Part shown: piece by piece, positions 61,609-64,000 of the stretch
Layout: the number at the start of each line of letters is the position of its first letter
Position numbering within the stretch: position 1 is the first letter of the stretch
From: an uncultured Hyphomicrobiales bacterium
Lineage (GTDB): Bacteria; Pseudomonadota; Alphaproteobacteria; Rhizobiales; Beijerinckiaceae
Assembly: GCA_903847605.1 (NCBI GenBank)
Contig: CAINED010000014.1
Span: 1 to 64,000, forward strand
DNA length: 64,000 nt
Direction of reading: 5' to 3'
Notes under the pieces: model-generated
Told to the model about the DNA's origin: nothing
Seen by the model: only the letters and a program-made list of their open reading frames with translations
The model's database searches: none
Program-made: the position numbers and the translations under genes

Positions 61609-61740
61609 CGCATTCGATTCAAATACTATCCATTAAGGCCGTCCAACGGGTATTTCCTCGCATTAACTTTTGACCAAGCCGGCTGTGTGAACCTCTTTCT
61701 TTCGAATGGGCCACATCGGTCCCGTTCGGGGCGGGGTTCG

Positions 61741-62925
61741 ATGTCCATCAGCGTGCCGACACTGATACTTGTCACGACCATCGTGACATTCACGACGAGC
61801 ATGCTGCTCGCGATCTCGTGGCTGCAGAATCCGTCGGAGCGATGCCTGTTCTACTGGGCGGCAGCCAATCTGGTGGGAACCATCGCGGCTTTGCTGTTCG
61901 GCCAGCGCAGCCTCGGTCTCGATTTCCTGACAATCCACGGGGCCAACATTGCGCTGTTCGTCAGCGGCGGACTCGCATGGTGCGGAATGCGCGAGTTCAC
62001 GCGGCAAGGATTCTCGCTCTACGTCGTGGTCATTGCACCGGCGCTCTGGATTGCGCTGGCGATCGCGACGCCCTTTGCGGCCTCCATGATCGCGCGCACG
62101 ATCTTTTCGTCTGCCGTGGTCTCCACCTTTGCATTCGCCGCCGCATTCAGTCTCTGGAGTCACAAGACCGAGAAGCTGATGTCGCGTTATCCCGCCATCA
62201 TTGTCTGCGCTGTGCATGGATTGTTCTATGTTGCACGTATTCCTGCCGTGCTTGTCATGGGCGTGAACGATCAGCGCGATCTTTTCGCCGCGCCGGTCAT
62301 TACGCCGGTCGCGCTGGAGACGCTGATCTACGTCGTCATGATTTCCTTCCTGCGCATCGCGTTGGTGAAAGAGCGCGCCGAATCGGTAAGCCGGCGCGCT
62401 GTCGCGACCGATCAACTGACGGGCGTTGCGAGCCGCCGCGCGTTTTTCGAGGATGGCCAGCCGATGCTTTCACACTGCCTGCTCAAAAGCGAGCAATGCA
62501 GCGTCGTGCTCATCGATCTCGATCACTTCAAGTCGATCAACGACCGCTACGGACATGCGGTGGGCGATGCCGTGCTGCAGGAGTTCTCGCGTCGGGCGCA
62601 GAACGTTATTGGACAACGTGGCCTGTTCGCAAGACTTGGCGGCGAGGAATTCGCGGCGATAATGCCCAATGTCCCGCAGGAACAGGCATTCGAATTAGCC
62701 AACGCCATCATGCAGGATACTGCAGCCGCTGCATTCGAAGCCGAAGATGTGACGTTGAAATTGACGATCAGCATTGGCATGGCGTTTTCGCATCGCTCCG
62801 GTTACGATCTCGACCGCCTGCTTCGTCACGCCGACAAGGCGCTCTACTGCGCCAAGAACAACGGTCGCGACCGCATCGAATGCGCCGTTGTTGAGGATAA
62901 TGGCATCACGCGCTTTGCGGCGTGA
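61741..62925 (+). CDS. Membrane-bound diguanylate cyclase (GGDEF)
   Basis: The 394-residue protein from ATG 61,741 has about seven hydrophobic helices (residues 1-200), then a GGDEF domain (about 220-380) with the active-site GGEEF at 300-304, metal-binding DLDHFK and RYGH. It should make cyclic di-GMP from GTP. The I-site normally RxxD four residues before the active site reads RGLF-AR here, without Asp, so product inhibition may be weak. The signal sensed by the membrane part is unknown. It is convergent with recG. Confidence 0.88.
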   Translation: MSISVPTLILVTTIVTFTTSMLLAISWLQNPSERCLFYWAAANLVGTIAALLFGQRSLGLDFLTIHGANIALFVSGGLAWCGMREFTRQGFSLYVVVIAPALWIALAIATPFAASMIARTIFSSAVVSTFAFAAAFSLWSHKTEKLMSRYPAIIVCAVHGLFYVARIPAVLVMGVNDQRDLFAAPVITPVALETLIYVVMISFLRIALVKERAESVSRRAVATDQLTGVASRRAFFEDGQPMLSHCLLKSEQCSVVLIDLDHFKSINDRYGHAVGDAVLQEFSRRAQNVIGQRGLFARLGGEEFAAIMPNVPQEQAFELANAIMQDTAAAAFEAEDVTLKLTISIGMAFSHRSGYDLDRLLRHADKALYCAKNNGRDRIECAVVEDNGITRFAA

Positions 62926-64000
62926 TTAACCCGCGCGCATCAATTTGATCGCTTCGTCACGTTCGAACAGGTAAAGCAATATTCGCAACGCTTTTCCTCG
63001 CTCGCTTTCGAGGTTGGGATCGCGCGCGAGGATCAATCCAGCGTCGTCGCGCGCGGCCGCCAGCAAGCCACCGTGAATTTCAAGCGAAGCCAGCCGGAAA
63101 CCGGGCGTGCCCGATTGCCGTGTTCCCAACACTTCGCCTTCGCCGCGAAGCTTCAGATCTTCTTCGGCGATGCGAAATCCGTCTTCCGTCTCACGCATGA
63201 TTTCGATACGGGCCCGCGCGACTTCGCCGAGACCTTGCTTGTAGAGCAGGAGGCAGGATGATTTTGCCGCGCCGCGCCCGACGCGCCCGCGCAACTGGTG
63301 CAATTGCGCGAGCCCAAATCGCTCGGCATGTTCGATCACCATGATCGTCGCCTCGGGCACGTCGACACCAACCTCGATAACCGTGGTGGCGACGAGGATT
63401 TGCGTTTCGCCGCGCTGGAAGGCGGACATTGCCGCGTCTTTCTCCGGGCCCTTCAGGCGGCCGTGCACGAGACCAGCCCTGCCGGGGAAAGTCTGCGACA
63501 GTTCCGCGAAGCGATCCTGCGCCGCCGCCACATCGAGTTCTTCGCTTTCCTCTACGAGCGGACAGACCCAGTAAACGCGAGCGCCTTTCGCCATCGCGCG
63601 CCCGATGCCATCGATGACTTCATTGATGCGTTCGAGCGGCATCGCGCGGGTTTCGATCGGCGAACGCCCGGCGGGTTTTTCACGCAGAGTCGAAACATCC
63701 ATATCGCCGAAATAGGTGAGCACCAGCGTGCGCGGGATGGGCGTTGCCGTCATCACGAGGATGTCGACAGCCTCGCCCTTCTCGCCGAGCGAAAGACGCT
63801 GATGCACGCCGAAGCGATGCTGTTCGTCCACTACGGCGAGTGCGAGATCGTGAAAGACGACGCTTTCCTGAAAGAGCGCATGCGTGCCGACGGCGATATC
63901 GATCTCGCCGCTCGCCAGTTCTTCCAGAACTTTGTTGCGATGGGCGGCTCGATCCCTCCCCGTCAACAGCGCCAGACGCAAACCCGCAGCCTCGCAAAGC
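62926..64000 (-). CDS. recG: ATP-dependent DNA helicase RecG, C-terminal part
   Basis: The frame reads leftward from the window edge at 64,000 to the stop at 62,926, giving the last 357 residues. It contains LALLTGR, the DEQHRFGVHQR box, ILVMTATPIPRTLVLTYFGD, LVATTVIEVGVDVPEATIMV, and QLRGRVGRG, the helicase and RecG-specific motifs. RecG reverses stalled replication forks and processes branched DNA. The N-terminal wedge domain lies outside the window, so nothing can be said about its integrity. Downstream ends with diguanylate cyclase. Confidence 0.96.
   Translation of the reverse strand, partial: LCEAAGLRLALLTGRDRAAHRNKVLEELASGEIDIAVGTHALFQESVVFHDLALAVVDEQHRFGVHQRLSLGEKGEAVDILVMTATPIPRTLVLTYFGDMDVSTLREKPAGRSPIETRAMPLERINEVIDGIGRAMAKGARVYWVCPLVEESEELDVAAAQDRFAELSQTFPGRAGLVHGRLKGPEKDAAMSAFQRGETQILVATTVIEVGVDVPEATIMVIEHAERFGLAQLHQLRGRVGRGAAKSSCLLLYKQGLGEVARARIEIMRETEDGFRIAEEDLKLRGEGEVLGTRQSGTPGFRLASLEIHGGLLAAARDDAGLILARDPNLESERGKALRILLYLFERDEAIKLMRAG

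Overview
The window looks like the chromosome of a high-GC alphaproteobacterium of the order Hyphomicrobiales (Rhizobiales). I base this on the order infA-maf-yacG-tRNA-Phe, psd/pssA, opgG-opgH, glmU-glmS-DUF502-recG, an Atm1-type exporter, and a very large share of solute receptors and aromatic-catabolism genes. I cannot name the family or genus from sequence reading alone.

Layout. (1) 1-470: a mobile-element scar. One end of an IS21-family element sits inside a broken P4-type integrase gene, just 3' of tRNA-Phe, so an island probably continues to the left of the window. (2) 470-13,400: mostly core genes: yacG, maf, infA, pssA, psd (the last two separated by a luciferase-like monooxygenase and an SDR), an FAD oxidoreductase, cimA with two coupled upstream genes, cysS with a duplicated tail domain, and creA. 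Intergenic gaps hold REP-like hairpins. (3) 13,500-23,400: a CNT nucleoside permease, two solute receptors, three tandem copies of a small secreted protein, a LOG protein, a LysM protein and an Atm1-like ABC exporter.

(4) 23,400-50,600: a catabolic region. Minus-strand operon A (29,801 to 24,397) encodes an SDR, a tripartite-tricarboxylate (TTT) receptor, a two-subunit molybdenum hydroxylase and a DapA-family lyase/aldolase. Opposite it lies a TRAP transporter (dctP-dctQ-dctM) whose large permease gene has an in-frame amber codon, followed by an NMT1-type receptor. Minus-strand operon B (41,152 to 33,941) encodes a TauD-like dioxygenase, a D-2-hydroxyacid dehydrogenase, a glutathione transferase, a fumarylacetoacetate-hydrolase-family protein, a 71-aa protein, a gentisate-dioxygenase-like cupin, a TTT receptor and a PdxA/TphB-like dehydrogenase. 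Divergent to B are a TphA2/TphA3-like ring-hydroxylating oxygenase pair. Further right are a TTT receptor and, divergent to it, a feruloyl-CoA hydratase/lyase-like gene, two ADP-forming-type acyl-CoA synthetases and an ornithine-cyclodeaminase-family protein. Together these suggest import of aromatic or organic acids, ring dihydroxylation and rearomatisation, gentisate-type ring cleavage with glutathione-dependent isomerisation and FAH-type hydrolysis, and a separate CoA-dependent side-chain pathway for cinnamate-type acids. No DNA-binding regulator is recognisable anywhere in the window, and no oxygenase reductase is present.

(5) 50,600-64,000: an MFS exporter, a Hyphomicrobiales-type membrane-anchored protein, osmoregulated periplasmic glucan genes opgG-opgH, the amino-sugar genes glmU and glmS, a DUF502 membrane protein, a diguanylate cyclase, and the 3' part of recG running off the right edge.
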